In this document: positions 46,092 through 59,899 of the stretch, piece after piece
Layout: each line of letters begins with the position of its first letter
Numbering within the stretch: the first letter of the stretch is position 1
NCBI RefSeq assembly: GCF_020382885.2
Contig: NC_058516.1
Span: forward strand, 10,593,902-10,657,901
DNA length: 64,000 nucleotides
Source of the DNA: Scatophagus argus
Taxonomy: Eukaryota; Chordata; Actinopteri; Scatophagidae
Reading direction: 5' to 3'
Notes under the pieces: generated by a model
The model's input: only the letters and a program-made list of their open reading frames with translations
Told to the model about the DNA's origin: nothing
The model's database searches: none
Program-made: the position numbers and the translations under genes

Positions 46092-46337
46092 TGAGGAGAT
46101 GCAAAGCCACAGGTGCTTAAGTGTAAAGATGCACATATTATATATATGTGTGTGTAAAATATACACACACACATACATTTTTGCATAAACTCTATCTACA
46201 TACATGTGTGTTGGGGCTAGTTTTGGCAACCAGGCTGAGAAAAAAGGTTTGGGTTTTTTTTCTTTTTCTTCTCATTAATAAGGCATGCCATGTAAGGAGG
46301 CCCTGCGTGACTCGGGGAGCTCAGTCTGACAGCAGCT

Positions 46338-46343
46338 TTTATT
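46338..46343 (-). terminator. Poly(A) signal candidate of tubgcp3
   Basis: Minus-strand AATAAA (GGTAAATAAAAGC) about 325 bp past the tubgcp3 stop. Confidence 0.5.
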
Positions 46344-46666
46344 TACCTCCTCACGCTCGGCTGGACTCGCTTCCCCCAAATTCACCTCACGTTTTGCAAA
46401 AAAAAGTTTGATTTTCTACCACTTGATTCCTTTGTGAACCAGCTCGGCCGACTTCACTGGAGCGGCCTGCTGTGATGTCATCACTTGGCGACCGCTGCTG
46501 CGACGATATCCAGGGCGTCCAGAAACAGCGCTCCACCAAGGCATGACATCATCTCAACACAAAAGCGCATCAAGCATGCCGGGCCGGCCCGTTTCTGTGA
46601 TGTCGCAACCGTCCGCTGTGATGTCACTGACTAGAAGCCTCGTCTGTGATTGCCGCCACCATCGTG

Positions 46667-49600
46667 TCAGATGTTTGACAATCGTCGTCCGCGGGTGGCG
46701 CCTAGTGAGGCACGCAGCCTGGGCTCTCTGGCTCTGTATGACAGGAGGAGAACAGGTCAATTAGAAAATGATCTTTAAGAAAGATATGAAGATTTTCATG
46801 GTCATAATGATTCTAAAACTCTGACACGGCTGGACTGAATGCAACACAGAAAAAAAAAGCATTTAACGTTGGGCACAGGTAAACAAACAAGGTCTGACTG
46901 AATCGATTCTGGGTCTTCCACATTTTAACATGAACTTAGTACGTCAACATTATTTGACCTATTTTAGACCTTGCAAGAAAAACACAAAGCAAAAATCAGC
47001 AGTTGCCAGCTCAGGTCACCTTCTCTGTCCCTAAGTCTGCTGCAACTGCACTATGTAGACAAAAGTAAGCAGCGGTTTTCTTTTCCAGCATGACTGTGTC
47101 CCAGTGCACAAAGCAAAGCTCCATAAAGACATGGCTGGATGAGTCTGGTGTGGCCCACACTGAGTTCTGATCTTAACCCCATCCAACACCTTTGGGATGA
47201 ACTGGAACAGAGATTGTGAGCCAGGCCTTTTGGTCCACCATCAGTGTCTGACCTCACAAATGCTCTACTGCATGAATGGACAAAAAAAAATTCCCACAGA
47301 TAATCTTGTGTTTAGAATGAGATGTCATTAAAGTCCCTTTTGGAGTGATGGTATGGTGTCCCAAACCTTTTGTCTATATAGTGTCTGTTCTTTACAACTC
47401 CCACCTCGTCCTCAGTTTTGTTTTCTTTTTAAAAAGGACATAATAAAGCATAAACTGATGCTGAACATTTCTCCTGCCAGTTAAAGGACAGAACGCATGG
47501 CTTCACAGCAGGAAATGCAGCCTGTTTAAAGGTTTTCAGGATGTCTGAATAACAAAGCTTGGTTTCAGAATTGAAACTGAACTGAAAGTAGACACTCAGT
47601 CTACACCCCCCCCCCACACACACACACTTAATGTGAGAAAAGGAAGGGTGGGAATCATGAGAACTTATCAGCCTGACAGAGACATAGAGTGTCCCCGTAA
47701 CCGTGGCAACCCACCGTCACTCCTGTCTGCATGTGCACAGGGTGAGAGGGAGAGACTGGGCTGCAGGCATGGGAATAAATCGCAGCATAACAGATTTGTG
47801 CTTGTTTCTCACTTTCCCCACTGATGGTCGGTATAACTCGCTAGATTTGTCTCTGTTCGCCAGTCTCTGTGGTGTCCACTGGCAACAAAAGACGTCTTAC
47901 AAAAGCACTGCTGAGAGTCCTGGTGCCATCTCTGGCATCGCATTTGTGTCTGTGCAAGCCAAAGTAGCTCGACTGATAGTCATTTTGATTACTGCATCTG
48001 TAATTTTCCATACAGAAGACCCTGAGACATCATTCATATGTTATAAACCGCACACAGGACGGGGACATAATGCGATTATTTCTGCGTCCTACACGAGGAA
48101 GCCGTTTTATTTGAGTTGTTTTGGTTCCTAGGCTGACTTGAGTTTTGAAGGGCAAACCTGTAGTGTTCATTGAAGTCCAGTCTGAAGCTGAGGAAACGAA
48201 GACTCTCGTCTGAACTGGTCATCAGCAACACCAGGAACTGCTGGACGATGCTCTGGAGGAAGTGGAGGGACAGGGAGACGTGAAAAGGAGACGATACATG
48301 TGAGTCAGCTTATGCTCAAACGACCGAGAGCCCCTCCTGGAGGCTCAGGACGGTACCTGGTAGAAGTGGGTGAGGATGCGGAGCTGGGAGCGCATCTTTG
48401 GTACGGTTTCCTGGAACTCCTGAACCCTCTTCTTCTCCTCGGCTTCCTGCTCCGCCGTCACTCCCCACTGACCCTGAATCAACAGACAGACGTGTATTTA
48501 GACAGAATCTGCTTCACCTCTGTAGACCAGAAACCTCGGACATCCCCTCGCCGCCGTACCTCCTCCTCTCTCTGTCGCTTCTTCTCTTCATACTGCAGTC
48601 GGAGGGCGAGTTCCTCCAGTGCCGAGCGGTACAGGGAGTCCTGGGCGTTCTGGAACTCGATGATCTGGTCGAATATGGCCCTCAGCTGGTTCAAAAGAGA
48701 CTGGATGGACAGACAGAAACAGATTTCAAGCAAGCATATGTGTGGAAATCTCAAGATTTGGTGTGTGTGTGAGTGTGTGTGTTACCCTGCTGTTATTGTC
48801 CAGCAGACATCTGGAGATGATGGTGTCCAGGAAGACTTCGTGCGCGGCAATGATGTGGTCGAGGTCTTGAGCCTGCTGCACTTTGTTCCACAGCTCGTCC
48901 CAGGAGCACTCCAGCACCTACACACACACACACATTTTACCAAAGGGTCTATGAGAATGTCCTTTTTATTAAAATCAGATAAGGTACAGTCAGTTTGGTC
49001 CACCTCTGATATGCTGACGCCTCCATGTCCACAGTCAATATGTTTTTCTTACAATCCTCATGATTATTTTATCAGACTTCTGAGCAGAGAAAACAGTCAT
49101 TTACTGACTTTTACTTCAACAGTAAAAGCTACAGCCTCAGTCTCAGAGCCGGTCTCCCATCTAACCCAAAACCCTCACAGTCAAACCGGCCTGGACTTGA
49201 ACCAGCAACCTTGTAAAACGCACATCGCGAAAGTAAAAGCTACCGCAGATCCTGTAAATCAGAGTCGAGCAGCGTTCCATTTAACAGACGCAGCAGATCG
49301 CCTCCTGCTCTAATTACTGCTGTTAATTTCTTATTTTTTAACAGTTTGCGATAGCAGCAGCTGACCTCGAAGGTGATGTAGTACTGCATCTGGTGAATGA
49401 AGTGGACCATCTCAGAGGCCAGGATGTGACACTGATGCAGCACGCCGGACAGCTCTGGAGGGGGAAAAAAAGCATAACAGCAGGTAGACTCACAACAACA
49501 GGCTGCAGGTTACATCCTTTAAAGGGCCAAACTGTCTTTTTTTTTGGCCATAACATTCACTGAGATTGAAGCAAACGCTGGATTAAAAATAAAGTGTGTG

Positions 49601-52600
49601 ATTCACATGTCTGTGTGTATGTACCAGGCATGGTTTTGAGCAGCTTCGCGTTACACATCTGTCCCTTCCAGATATCAGTCAGCGTGTACTCCATCCTCTT
49701 GGCCCTCCACAGGAAATTAAACACCCGCAGGTAGTGGCCCATACACTCCCTTGTAAACACCTGAAACACACACGCAGGCATATTTATATATGATAAGAGC
49801 AACATACACATACACAATATGTTGAGAACTGTACTGAAAGTGTGTGCTTGTTACCGTAGCAATGGGTCCATCCACATGATAGTCCAGACTGAAAACATCC
49901 CAGCCTGTATCACCAGGGGACACCTGAAGCCAACGGAAGACACGTGTCAAAACGTGAAGATGTGCTGAAGTGCGCACACACCTACACACACACACGTTAC
50001 CTCCAGCAGCCGCACATCCAGCCTCTTGAGGATCTCTGCATTGTCAAACTGGGCGTTTGTGGCTCTGACTGCCGTCTCCAAGATACCAGTCAGGTTATGC
50101 TGGTACAAAGTGGTGGCAGGACGCACTAACTCTGGCCTGGGACAAGACAATTAAGACAAAACTTTATTTATTTTTTTTTTCACTCTTTTTCTCACATCTT
50201 GCTAAATCCTGCTTTAGACATGCAAAGTAGCAGATCACTCCTATGTGTCACAACAGAGAAGACAGATTCAAAGTGTGTGTGTTGCTGACTTGAGCAGGTC
50301 CATGAGGTGTCTGATGAAGTCTCCCTGTCCCAGCAGCAGGTATCTCCTCATGGCCTGCAGATGATCCAGCAGCAGGTAGTTGCGATTGAGGACGTCAAGC
50401 AGGTATTTGCTGGTGTTAAAGTAGGCAGCATCGATCTTCTCCTGAAACGCCCCCTCCAGGTCCAACAGCAGCTCTGCGGCTATTAGAGACGTAAAATTAA
50501 ATTATTAGTTTACAGTGGACTTGCTCCACAATGTGGAAGATTCCTGTAATTTTACACCAAGAAAGTTGAATTTTTTTTGGGCTCCTGAGCCGCTGAGCAA
50601 CTTTCATAGGAATGGAGGTCCAGCCTCTGACGCTGCATGCAGTTTGTCCTTAATACAGCCATGTGGCGGACTCTGTAGGCCGAAAAAGCTCATTCTACGG
50701 TGACGACAACACACTGACTATTAGCTTCAGGTGATTCTACACTAAGAAAACACATTTATTCACCTTAATAGTACACAGTGTACCCTTAAAAAAAACCTAA
50801 AACTAAAATAAACTATGTCCACAGATCTCCCTCTTAAACACAAATATATTTTTTAATCATAAATAATTAATAAATACCCCATGTTTACCTGTTCTTCATC
50901 TTGTATATCTGCGCATATGCATATGTTCTGTATCACTTGTTCTGCATCACTTATTTTTTGTCTGTGATTATTTTATGTGCTACACAATGTTTCTATCAGT
51001 TCAAAAACTAACGTTCTGAAAGTATTATGGGATGTAAGCATTTCACATAACAGAAAAGAAAGTCAAAAAAGTGCGAAAATATTTGAATGGAGCCAAGCTC
51101 AGCCACCCTGCTCCGCTCTCCTGGTTCAGTCCGATCATAAGGCGAGAAAGGGAGCGTGACGTCCTTCAGCAGATACAGTAAAAGCTACAGATCAAACCTG
51201 GTCAGATGAAGTCCCGCAGACTGAATCGATCTGACGTGGCTAAGTTTACCTCTTTGCACTTCATAGTCAAAGGGAGGGGAGGACGAGGCCAGCGAGCGGT
51301 AAGAGCATCGATCACTGCCAGTCGTCCGTTCGCCTGCGTCAATATGACAATATCAATGGGACGAGGGCGAAACAAAAAGGGAGGCTTCTACTGATTTTTT
51401 TTTTCCCCATTTGTAGATTGACCTTTGCTCTAAATAACATCCTAAAAACCTGCCCTGTCCTAATTATGCCCACAGACCAAAGGAGAAACAAAGCTGCTCT
51501 GAAACTCTTTCACTATAAACCAGAGAGGGGGACAAACTGACGCCAAACTTACCGTCTTTGGGCGTCTCGGCAGAGTTGGATGCTGGCGTGATTTTGCCCG
51601 GCGGCGTTCTGTCGTGGCAAACCTGATGCAGGAAGTTGATGGATTTACCAATCAGCAAAACCTAGAAGGTAGAGAGAGGGAGATGGAGAGAATAACTTCA
51701 AGTAAAGTCAAGTAAATAACAGCTGGATGCGATGATTATTAATGTGACCATGGCTGGGTGTGTATACCTTGCGGGCCTGGTCCATGGTGAAGAACGAGGG
51801 GATCATCGACTTCCTGAGGGAGTACTTGTCGTGCCAGAGACGATCTGTCTTCACGTTGGGATCTGATGCTACAAAGAACTACACACACACACACACGCAC
51901 AGTTAAATACACAGTAGGAGGTTTTATTTTCCTTAACAGGGTTAACATAAAGAAGCGATTACGCCGTTTATAAGAAGCCCTTGGCTCGAACGGATTGCAG
52001 TGAAACCTTTGACGAAATAAACAACTCTACGGTCCGAGGTTTTCATCCTTCGTCACACTCACTTAGTGTCCATTTACTTGACAGGGTATCCCAGCAGCGT
52101 CGACTGGCTCTCTAATGGGTGCGCTGAGGGCTGCCTTCTCTTTGTATGCTGATACATTTTTGAACCGAGTCCAACTCTCGGCGTCGCTATGAATCCGTCT
52201 CTACAAAGTACTTTACCCACAAGCTATTAGCTGAAATATGAGACTTTCACTACACACACACCACAAGGTAGTGTTCCTTAGTTGTGTCCAAGGTTTTAGT
52301 ATTTCAGAGTAGTTCAGAGACAATATATTTTATCTTAAACCCTCAACTCCAATGATTTATTTATTTGGGATGCTTATTCAGAATTTGACGCCCGCGACAC
52401 TTTTCGAGCAACAAAAGTATGGGAGAGTTGTGGAGGTTACAACAAGTTAAATTTAAGTCAGTATATATTCACTTTAAGATCTATTTCATGTCCTGAAACT
52501 TCTTTACCCTCACTAACTGTGCAGGTGGTCGTTCTTTTCTAACTTCTACGTGTACTTTTTCCTTTTTGCTACTGAGAGGAGACGCCATGTTAGCCCACAC

Positions 52601-55600
52601 ATACTGTGATCTAACAGGTGTCCTCGTTTCGTAGTTTTATTAAAAGCACAATCAATTTAGTTTTATTTTTAACGAAAAACATTTAAAAGCGATTACAAAT
52701 CCATCACATGACTATCGCTTTCTTTCTCAGCTTTTCAGACACATTTGAAGTACTGCTGTGTCAGGGTACAACCTAAAACACCACTTCTGCTCTGCTGGCT
52801 GTTGTTTACTGCGTATGTGTGATCTCCAGGGTAATTTCCCTCCTGAAAGGCGCGATAACTTTGTCTCTGTGTTCTTAAATACACCATTTAAGAGTCGGGT
52901 GATAACTAATGGTTCGTGCCGGACACATAAATAGTGTGTGTGTGAGGGAGAAACAGAAAGAGGGAAAAAGGGCAGGGAGAAGTAAAGGAGAAACATCCAT
53001 CAACGGGCTCTCCATTACGCGTCTCTCATCGGTCCTCATTTAAGAAGCTGTCCTGCCTCTCTCCCCGCCTCTCTCTTTATTTCTCTCCCTCCTCCTCCTC
53101 TTGCTAATGTTCTCTCTCATTGGGGTCAAACGTCAGAGCAGCCCGACAGAACAATGTTCCAGGAACGACCAGTAAATTCCTGCTGGACCTCCAGGATGCT
53201 TGTTTAACACACACGACACCATAATTAAAAAAGTGCGTGTACCTCGTGGTAGGTGTCTTCTAGCTCTCCATCGTAGATCCACCGGTACAGGAAGTTGAGG
53301 ATGGGGTGTGCAACCAGACTGAGGATGTGCTGAACCAGCGCTCTCATCTGTGGGTCTCCGGTTTTTCCGTAAGAATGGACCGCTGAGGCCAGCTCGCCTC
53401 CTTTCCGACCTGACCGCACACAAACACAGAACGAAACGAACGCCCCGAAGGCACGTCCTTACTCAGTCAAGTCGAACGCGGCGTGTCGGCTCGCTTCTCC
53501 AAATGCAAACACAGCGCACGCACACACACACAAGCACGCCTTGACCCACCTTGGCAGAAGTCGACGAGCGCGGCCAGCGTTTTGAGTCGGACTTTGGGGT
53601 CGTACATCCAGACCAGGAGCCTTCTGAGAGTCAGGCTGTTCTCTGTGCACATGTTCACACCCTGCTCGTCCTCCACCTGCAACTGCAACACATGCGGAAA
53701 CCATTTTATTTGACATGACAGGATCTTTCTCCACACCTGGAGTAATTACATACTTATTGAAAGTGGCAATTTAGGAGATTTCAGTCCTGGCTGTTACTTG
53801 GTGGTAAAAGCACAAGGGGTATAATTTTACAGGTCACAAAAGTCTAAGGGCAACAAAACAAACTATTACTACTACTACTACTACTAAATACTGATGTTTT
53901 AATAAACGGGTCAGGCAATAACAACACAAGCTTTACTCAGGGAGAAGTCTCGACCTGATATCTCACAAGAGGTGAGCCGCCGGAGGAAGTCGATCTATTT
54001 CGACAATCTGGACGAGGCAACATCTGCAACAACTCAGCTCTCCGAAGAGATTTCAGAGCGAGACTTGTGTTTAAACTGGAGACGAACAATTGTATTTGTA
54101 TCATTATATCTGATGGGTTTTTTTTTTTAGTTACAATAGCAATTTCGTGATCCACTGTCTTATCAGTTCTGTGAACATGAAATATTTGTTTGTGCTGTGT
54201 ACCTGGGAGTGGAGGACGGACAGCAGCCTGTAGTACTCCTTCAGCTCCTGGTGGAGCGAGGCACAGAAGCTCTGGGGATGGGGGGAGAGACAACGGGGGA
54301 CAGAAAGTTGATGGAGGACATAATACAAAAACAAACAAAAAAGGGCATCCCCAGAACATAATGAATACTTGGCAAAGGCAGACACACCTGTCCGACCAGC
54401 CCGAAGGCCCGGTCGAGGCTCCTGGCATCGGTGTACTTCCTGACTTTGTTGTGGAGCCAGCCGAGCTCGGCCAGTCTGCTGCTGGTGTCTCTCAGGGACT
54501 TGCACAGCACCACCTGGTGAAACACAGCACACGTTACAGCAAATACCGCATCCTGCATCTGTTTATCTTCAGATAAACAGGAAACGTATAAATGTAATGA
54601 CACATAAATTCTGGTATGACACCGACTGCCTAATTATTTGGTATTCGTTCTTACAGAATCCACTACGACCAAACACACAACGGATGATAATGGTTAAAAA
54701 AAGTGCTTACAGAGTTAGCGCTTTCAAAGTTAGTGCTGACAGAGACAGATTTGTTTTCCAGCTGGTGTGGAGTTCATATTGCATTTTCATCTGTTTAACA
54801 AAACTTCCTCTCCAGACAGCTTTATTCAGAGAGGTTAAGTGAGTCCAAAATATCTCCACCCTTGACTCAGTTATCTCTGGTCTCAGTGGCTCCTTCTCCA
54901 TCAGGACGGTGACAGCGGATTGACCACGAGTCTATGTTTAGCGCCACTGAGAGAACGAGGGACAGGCTACATCTGAGGCCTTCCTGTCAATAACACGAGA
55001 GACGAGCAGGAGGAGGAGGAGGAGGAGAAGAAGAGGGGAATAAAAGGAATCGAGACGACGGAGAAAAGAAAAGAGAAAAAGAGAGGTCGATGGGGCTCGG
55101 AGCCAAAGAGCTTCATATTGATCTGTTGAATCTTTCTTTTAAAGTCCAATCATCAACAACAGTCTTGATATCATATCATCCACTCTGGATGTGTGGTGTC
55201 CATTATTTCAAGTGTCCAACATGGACACAGGTCCACTCCTAGAGAGGACGGTGACCAGCTAGTTTGAATGTTGGTTATGGTCGAATGTCTATAAAGTCTC
55301 CTTTTAGATTGAAATGATCTCCATGTTTGAAGAATAAGCTGGAGCCAGAACTTTCAGCGGCAAAAGAACTGAAACCAGTCGTCAAGTAATTAACTTGTCA
55401 ATCCACAGAAAATCAAATAACAAGCACAAGTGTGAGAATTGGCTGCTTTTCTCCTTTTCATGACGATGTAAACCGATTATCTTTGGGCTTAAGGCTGTTG
55501 GTCGGACAAAACAAACCACCTTTGGGCTCAGGTAATATTTTTCCTTACTATTTTTTGACCCCATCCACCTTTTTTTTTTTTTTTTTACCCCTCCTGCTGT

Positions 55601-57654
55601 CCCATTGACATTTTTTAGCCTACACAATGACATGAGAAAAAAAACCCCAAAACTATTAACTGTGAGGAAAATAAAGATAATTTGCCCAAAGAATAAGTTA
55701 ATAACTAATAGTAATTCTCATGCATGTTTCCCCACTTGAACCTTTAACCTCTAGCAGGTGTTCTGGGATGATGATGATGATGATGACCTGAACTGTGCCA
55801 TGAGGTTACTGTGAGTAATATGTGTGTGAGACCTGCTGAACAGATTAGCGTATGAAAAGCTTTACAGGCACAGAAGCAGGTTCAGGTACCTTGCCGTCTA
55901 TTTTGTAGCAGTTATCCTGGACGCTCATCTTGATGAACTTGCCATCGATTCCCTGGAAGACGTAGAGGATGTCCCGCACCAGCGCCGCTTCGCTCACCTC
56001 CCCTACAAAGACAGAGGAAGAGAGAGGACAGAGAATTTAACATACACGTTTCAGGCTACAATACCTTTTTCGGTCTGTTCTACCTTTCGGACAAACCACA
56101 ACACAGGCACGAGGTCGCTCACCGTCTCGGCGGGGGCGGACCACTCTGGGGGAGGGAGCTGGAGGTCCCAGAGGTGGTCGGGTGGCGGGCACGGCCGGAG
56201 CAGATGAAGGAGAGCAGCTTACAGGAAGAGTCCAGGCCAGCCGAGAGCCCAGAGGCTGACCAGCTCCTGCTGCAGACTGAGGGGGTTGACTGAAACAAAA
56301 ACACACACACACACATTTAATGTTGTCATTTTACCAACATCTGGATATGCCTAGTTGGTGTTGATATGAAATATACAAAGCAGGAAAACTGCATGCCATT
56401 ATGCCATTTAGTGACCATAACTGATTTACTTACATAAGGTACTTAACAGTCATTTCAGAATAAAATATTCCTTCAAATAAAATTTGCTGGTTCCAGCCTG
56501 ATAAAATGCAAAGATTGATGACGCTTTTCTTTGTTATTTATTGAATTTTAATTCAATGCCACAAGACCTTTTTTTTTTACCATTTGGAGCAAGGATTTTC
56601 CCCTTTCACGACCTAAAGGTGAGCCCAGACAGCTCAGTGGTCATTTATATCTGAAGGACTCCTGCATTATTAATGAGGATAAATGGAATTAAATGGCCTT
56701 CTGATGCCTCATAAAACAGATTTAGAGGTCAGGCTGAGAGGCAAGTTCATTCTCTGGTGCGAACTGATGCTTCCTTCATTGGGCTAAGTGTGTTTTTACA
56801 GGATGAGCGCCAGATAAATAAATAACTGTCTTCTCCCCAGAGCCTGACTCTGCTTAAACACTGCTGACAGGTGAAACTGTAAGTGTGTTCTTCTCTCTAT
56901 TTATGTGGAAAACTGACCACATTAAAGTGTAGGGTGCATATATACAGTGTGTGTGTGTGTGTGTATGTGAGTGTGTGTGAGAGAGAGAGACAGGTAACAA
57001 TCAAGGTACACTGATGGATTTCGGTTCACAGTGAAGTTTAAGTGCATTTGGAGCTGAGTGACGTTGATCCATTAAGATGCATTAAAGCTGACTGCACAGT
57101 ATGAGGCACAACATCGAACTTACATTTACTGTACTGACAGACAACACTGCAAAAAATTTAAAAACTAAATAAATTGGCGTCTTCAACAGGTCTGTTTGTG
57201 TGTTGTGCTCACCCAGCCAGCAGCGATTGCGGCGTTGGCGTGGGTCCGTTCAGCGTGTACACGCCCAGGCTGGAAATGCCGCTGGTCCCCACGCTGGCTG
57301 ACAGGGCCGCCGTCCTCTCCCCGTAGCCCAGGGCCAGGCTCTGGGGCCGGGTGCAGTAGAAAGGGGTGGAGTGGGCATCCCTGGGGAGGGCCTGGGCAAA
57401 GAGTGCCCCATAGTTTCCAACCTGTTAAGGTACAGGGACGTGGTGAAGAAGAGAAGGCATCATGTTGCGATCAATAACAATAAATATCAATAACAGTGAA
57501 GCACTAAAAGCAAATTAATAATCAGAAAAACAGCAAATTAGGCTCGTCAAAAAAGCATTTAAAATTTGATCTTAAGCCATGTAAAATGGACTGAATAAAA
57601 AGAAACAGGCTGGCAAGCTGCTCAAAAGAGAATCTGGAGAAGCTACTGAGTGAG

Positions 57655-57690
<36 letters not shown>

Positions 57691-59747
57691 CCTCACCCTG
57701 CTGGAAGGCTTGCGGGGGTCTTCAGAGAGGCTTAACAGCAAGTAGAGAACAGACCAGCGATGCTTCAGAACACTCTGTCACGCAGGACACACAACATCAG
57801 CTAAACACAATCACAGTCTGATGGGGACACTGCAGGAAAACATTTCACAAGGGTTTTTAAAACACCGACCTGCGTCTGAAGCTTTCTGTGCAGCTCTGAG
57901 AACAGGGCAGCGTCCGCTTCTCTCCTCTGCTTCAGCACTGCAAGAGCAAACAAGATAAAATGCGTCAGCCTGGAGACTTGAACATCAAAATTATTGTAGG
58001 GAAAGTCTCCTAGAGTGCTAACTCATTTAACAGAGGAACACGCACCACCATTTTATTTAACCACATCTGAAATCAGAATATTAACACTTGGATGCATCAT
58101 AGCAACAAGTTCCCATAAGTCCACCTGAAGGTGGCAGATAACTGAACATTCTGTACAGTAAGTGCTGCACTATTTTTGGTTTATTTTCTTCATCAAATTG
58201 TCGATCAATGTGTTCCCACTAATGGTGCTACCTTGGCTACCATGAAAGTCCACTGGGATTGGCTCTTTATGATACAATAAAGACTGTCGGCTTTTAATGC
58301 GTCTCCGACGTGAAAGGTAAAATGCACACATGGTGCTCATGTACAAAACACCCTGACTGCAACAGAGACGGGTAGATTTGCCTGATGAATCAGGGAAAAT
58401 GCCACAAACAGTACGAGCTGGTTATCCTTGGGGGACTACTTACATTCTTTCTTGATCTTCTCTGATACCAGGAACTCATCGCGTTCAATGGTGGGGGCGT
58501 AGTTGCTGCCAATGACTCGCACTGCATACTGAAACTGGTGGGCAACTTCAGCTGGAGGGAGAAATAACAAGAAAATGACTAAAGCTACAAGACAAACAAG
58601 CAGCATTTGGAAGGAATACATACATTTCCTCTGACCAGGAAACCTTTTCTTGTGCTTTTGTTACATTTTCCTCATTCATTTTAAGTGTACAGTGCAAGAC
58701 TTTAAAACTGACACAGCGGCGTGAATGAACTATTGCATTGACAAGGGATTTAAATACTGAAACAAAATTACTAACAATCTAATTCTGAATTAAACACACA
58801 CACGCAGAGCCGATATGTCTATTAATATCGTCAAATGCAAAGCTTTGGCTGCAATCTCGTCAAAGTGACTGAAAAGCACCGAATCATATTGATATCTTTC
58901 TTCCTATCTCTGATCAAACATGCTAACCTTCTTCTGAGATATCTGCATTCAGCAGGGGCCTGCAAGCTAGCATGACACAAGCGCATCCAATAACCATACA
59001 AACACTGTGTTGGTCAGAAGGAGAGCTAACTGGCTAGCAAGCTCTTAATGTTAAACAGCTGAAGTGAACCGCTAACCGATGCTAACAGTGTATTACAGTG
59101 ACAGCTGAAGCACCACGAAGCCGTTAAGCGGGATGTGCAGCATCTAGCTGAGCCCATTGGCTGACAGCTATGATATGCGGACCTAGCCTTGCTACGTGCC
59201 GTTGTCCAACACAGCTGAACTGCTACCAAACTTAACCGATTTCTAGTCCTAATCAATCTAATATTTAGTTGTGCGCAGTGAGCTTTTTATACTGAAAATG
59301 AAGTTCAGAAATAAGTAATATGCTCTCAATTCGGCATATGTCAAAAAGACCAAGCAGCTTTAATTTCAGAAAAAAAATAAAGTTTTTTTCCAGCCTTCCG
59401 TTACAAAACACACCAGGTTCATCCAGCGGCATCCAATGATAAACTTTGATTATTATCAAAATTAAAACCGCCTGGCGTGGACATGATACGCCGAATTTAC
59501 CAGTCGACAATAAAGATTTAGTCATTGACTGAATGCACTGTATAGAACATGCACGATTAAGCTAAGTGTCCATTTTTTTGAATGAGGTTAGCTTTGACGT
59601 TTCGTGAACACTTCAGCAATGCACGTATCAGTACTAGCGCTGAACGTGCTAGCGCTAATTGATCTAGCTACCTTCGCTTTTCCCCGTTATCCTGCAGCAG
59701 AGGCTCTGAAGAAGCACATTGGGTGATTTCTGATCCAGAGTTGCCAT
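46667..59747 (-). CDS. tubgcp3: Gamma-tubulin complex component 3 (GCP3)
   Basis: GCP3 is a core part of the gamma-tubulin small complex and ring complex, which nucleates microtubules at centrosomes and spindle poles. 23 coding exons, 5' to 3': 59747-59672, 58551-58444, 57937-57870, 57774-57697, 57421-57213, 56289-56123, 56002-55890, 54513-54388, 54271-54203, 53682-53550, 53409-53243, 51878-51768, 51661-51553, 50473-50290, 50136-50001, 49923-49855, 49760-49625, 49454-49366, 48917-48786, 48700-48560, 48473-48357, 48252-48158, 46733-46667. Every phase agrees; the total is 2700 bp, 899 residues plus stop (human 907). Marks: N-terminus [40 protein letters not shown], the GRIP1 start [40 protein letters not shown]2 [20 protein letters not shown] and C-terminus [17 protein letters not shown]. 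The Ser/Pro-rich linker (exons 5-6) is the most diverged part. No damage is seen. Confidence 0.97.
47048..47386 (+). mobile_element. Internally deleted Tc1/mariner copy in the last tubgcp3 intron
   Basis: Ends are CACTATGTAGACAAAAGT and the reverse complement of ACACTATATAGACAAAAG. The interior keeps transposase 3' codons (TCCCAGTGCACAAAGC, CACCTTTGGGATGAACTGG). The TA target duplication is not preserved on the left. The element is dead. Confidence 0.8.
57657..57689. repeat. GT microsatellite in a tubgcp3 intron
   Basis: About 16 GT units, directly downstream (in gene direction) of the donor of tubgcp3 exon 4. Confidence 0.9.
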
Positions 59748-59860
59748 ACTGTCGTGGCTTGCTTTGCCTGTGTTGGCCAAAAACAGAATAAATGCCACTG
59801 TATAATGACAACTAACTCTAGTCTCCCACTACGAGCAGCGCCATTTTGACGAATTGAGTC
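59748..59860 (-). promoter_or_regulatory. tubgcp3: tubgcp3 5' UTR and core promoter with YY1 motif
   Basis: GTCAAAATGGCGCTGC (minus strand, 59850-59835) is a textbook YY1 element of the kind found just downstream of TATA-less housekeeping starts. It lies about 90 bp before the ATG. Confidence 0.6.
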
Positions 59861-59899
59861 AATTTCGCACGAAGCAGGAAGAACATGATCGCAACTCCC

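Larger units (their letters stand above)
43800..46330. other. Intergenic, repeat-rich, no gene seen
   Basis: No conserved frame. It holds CTT-rich low complexity (43880-43980), an AATAAAG plus A-run at about 44300-44325 suggestive of an inserted retrocopy, a known-looking fish repeat (45225-45350) and a MITE (45827-46091). Confidence 0.5.

Noticed and set aside
48300-49313. 337-codon plus-strand frame
   Set aside because: It runs antisense across several tubgcp3 exons and introns; no independent support.
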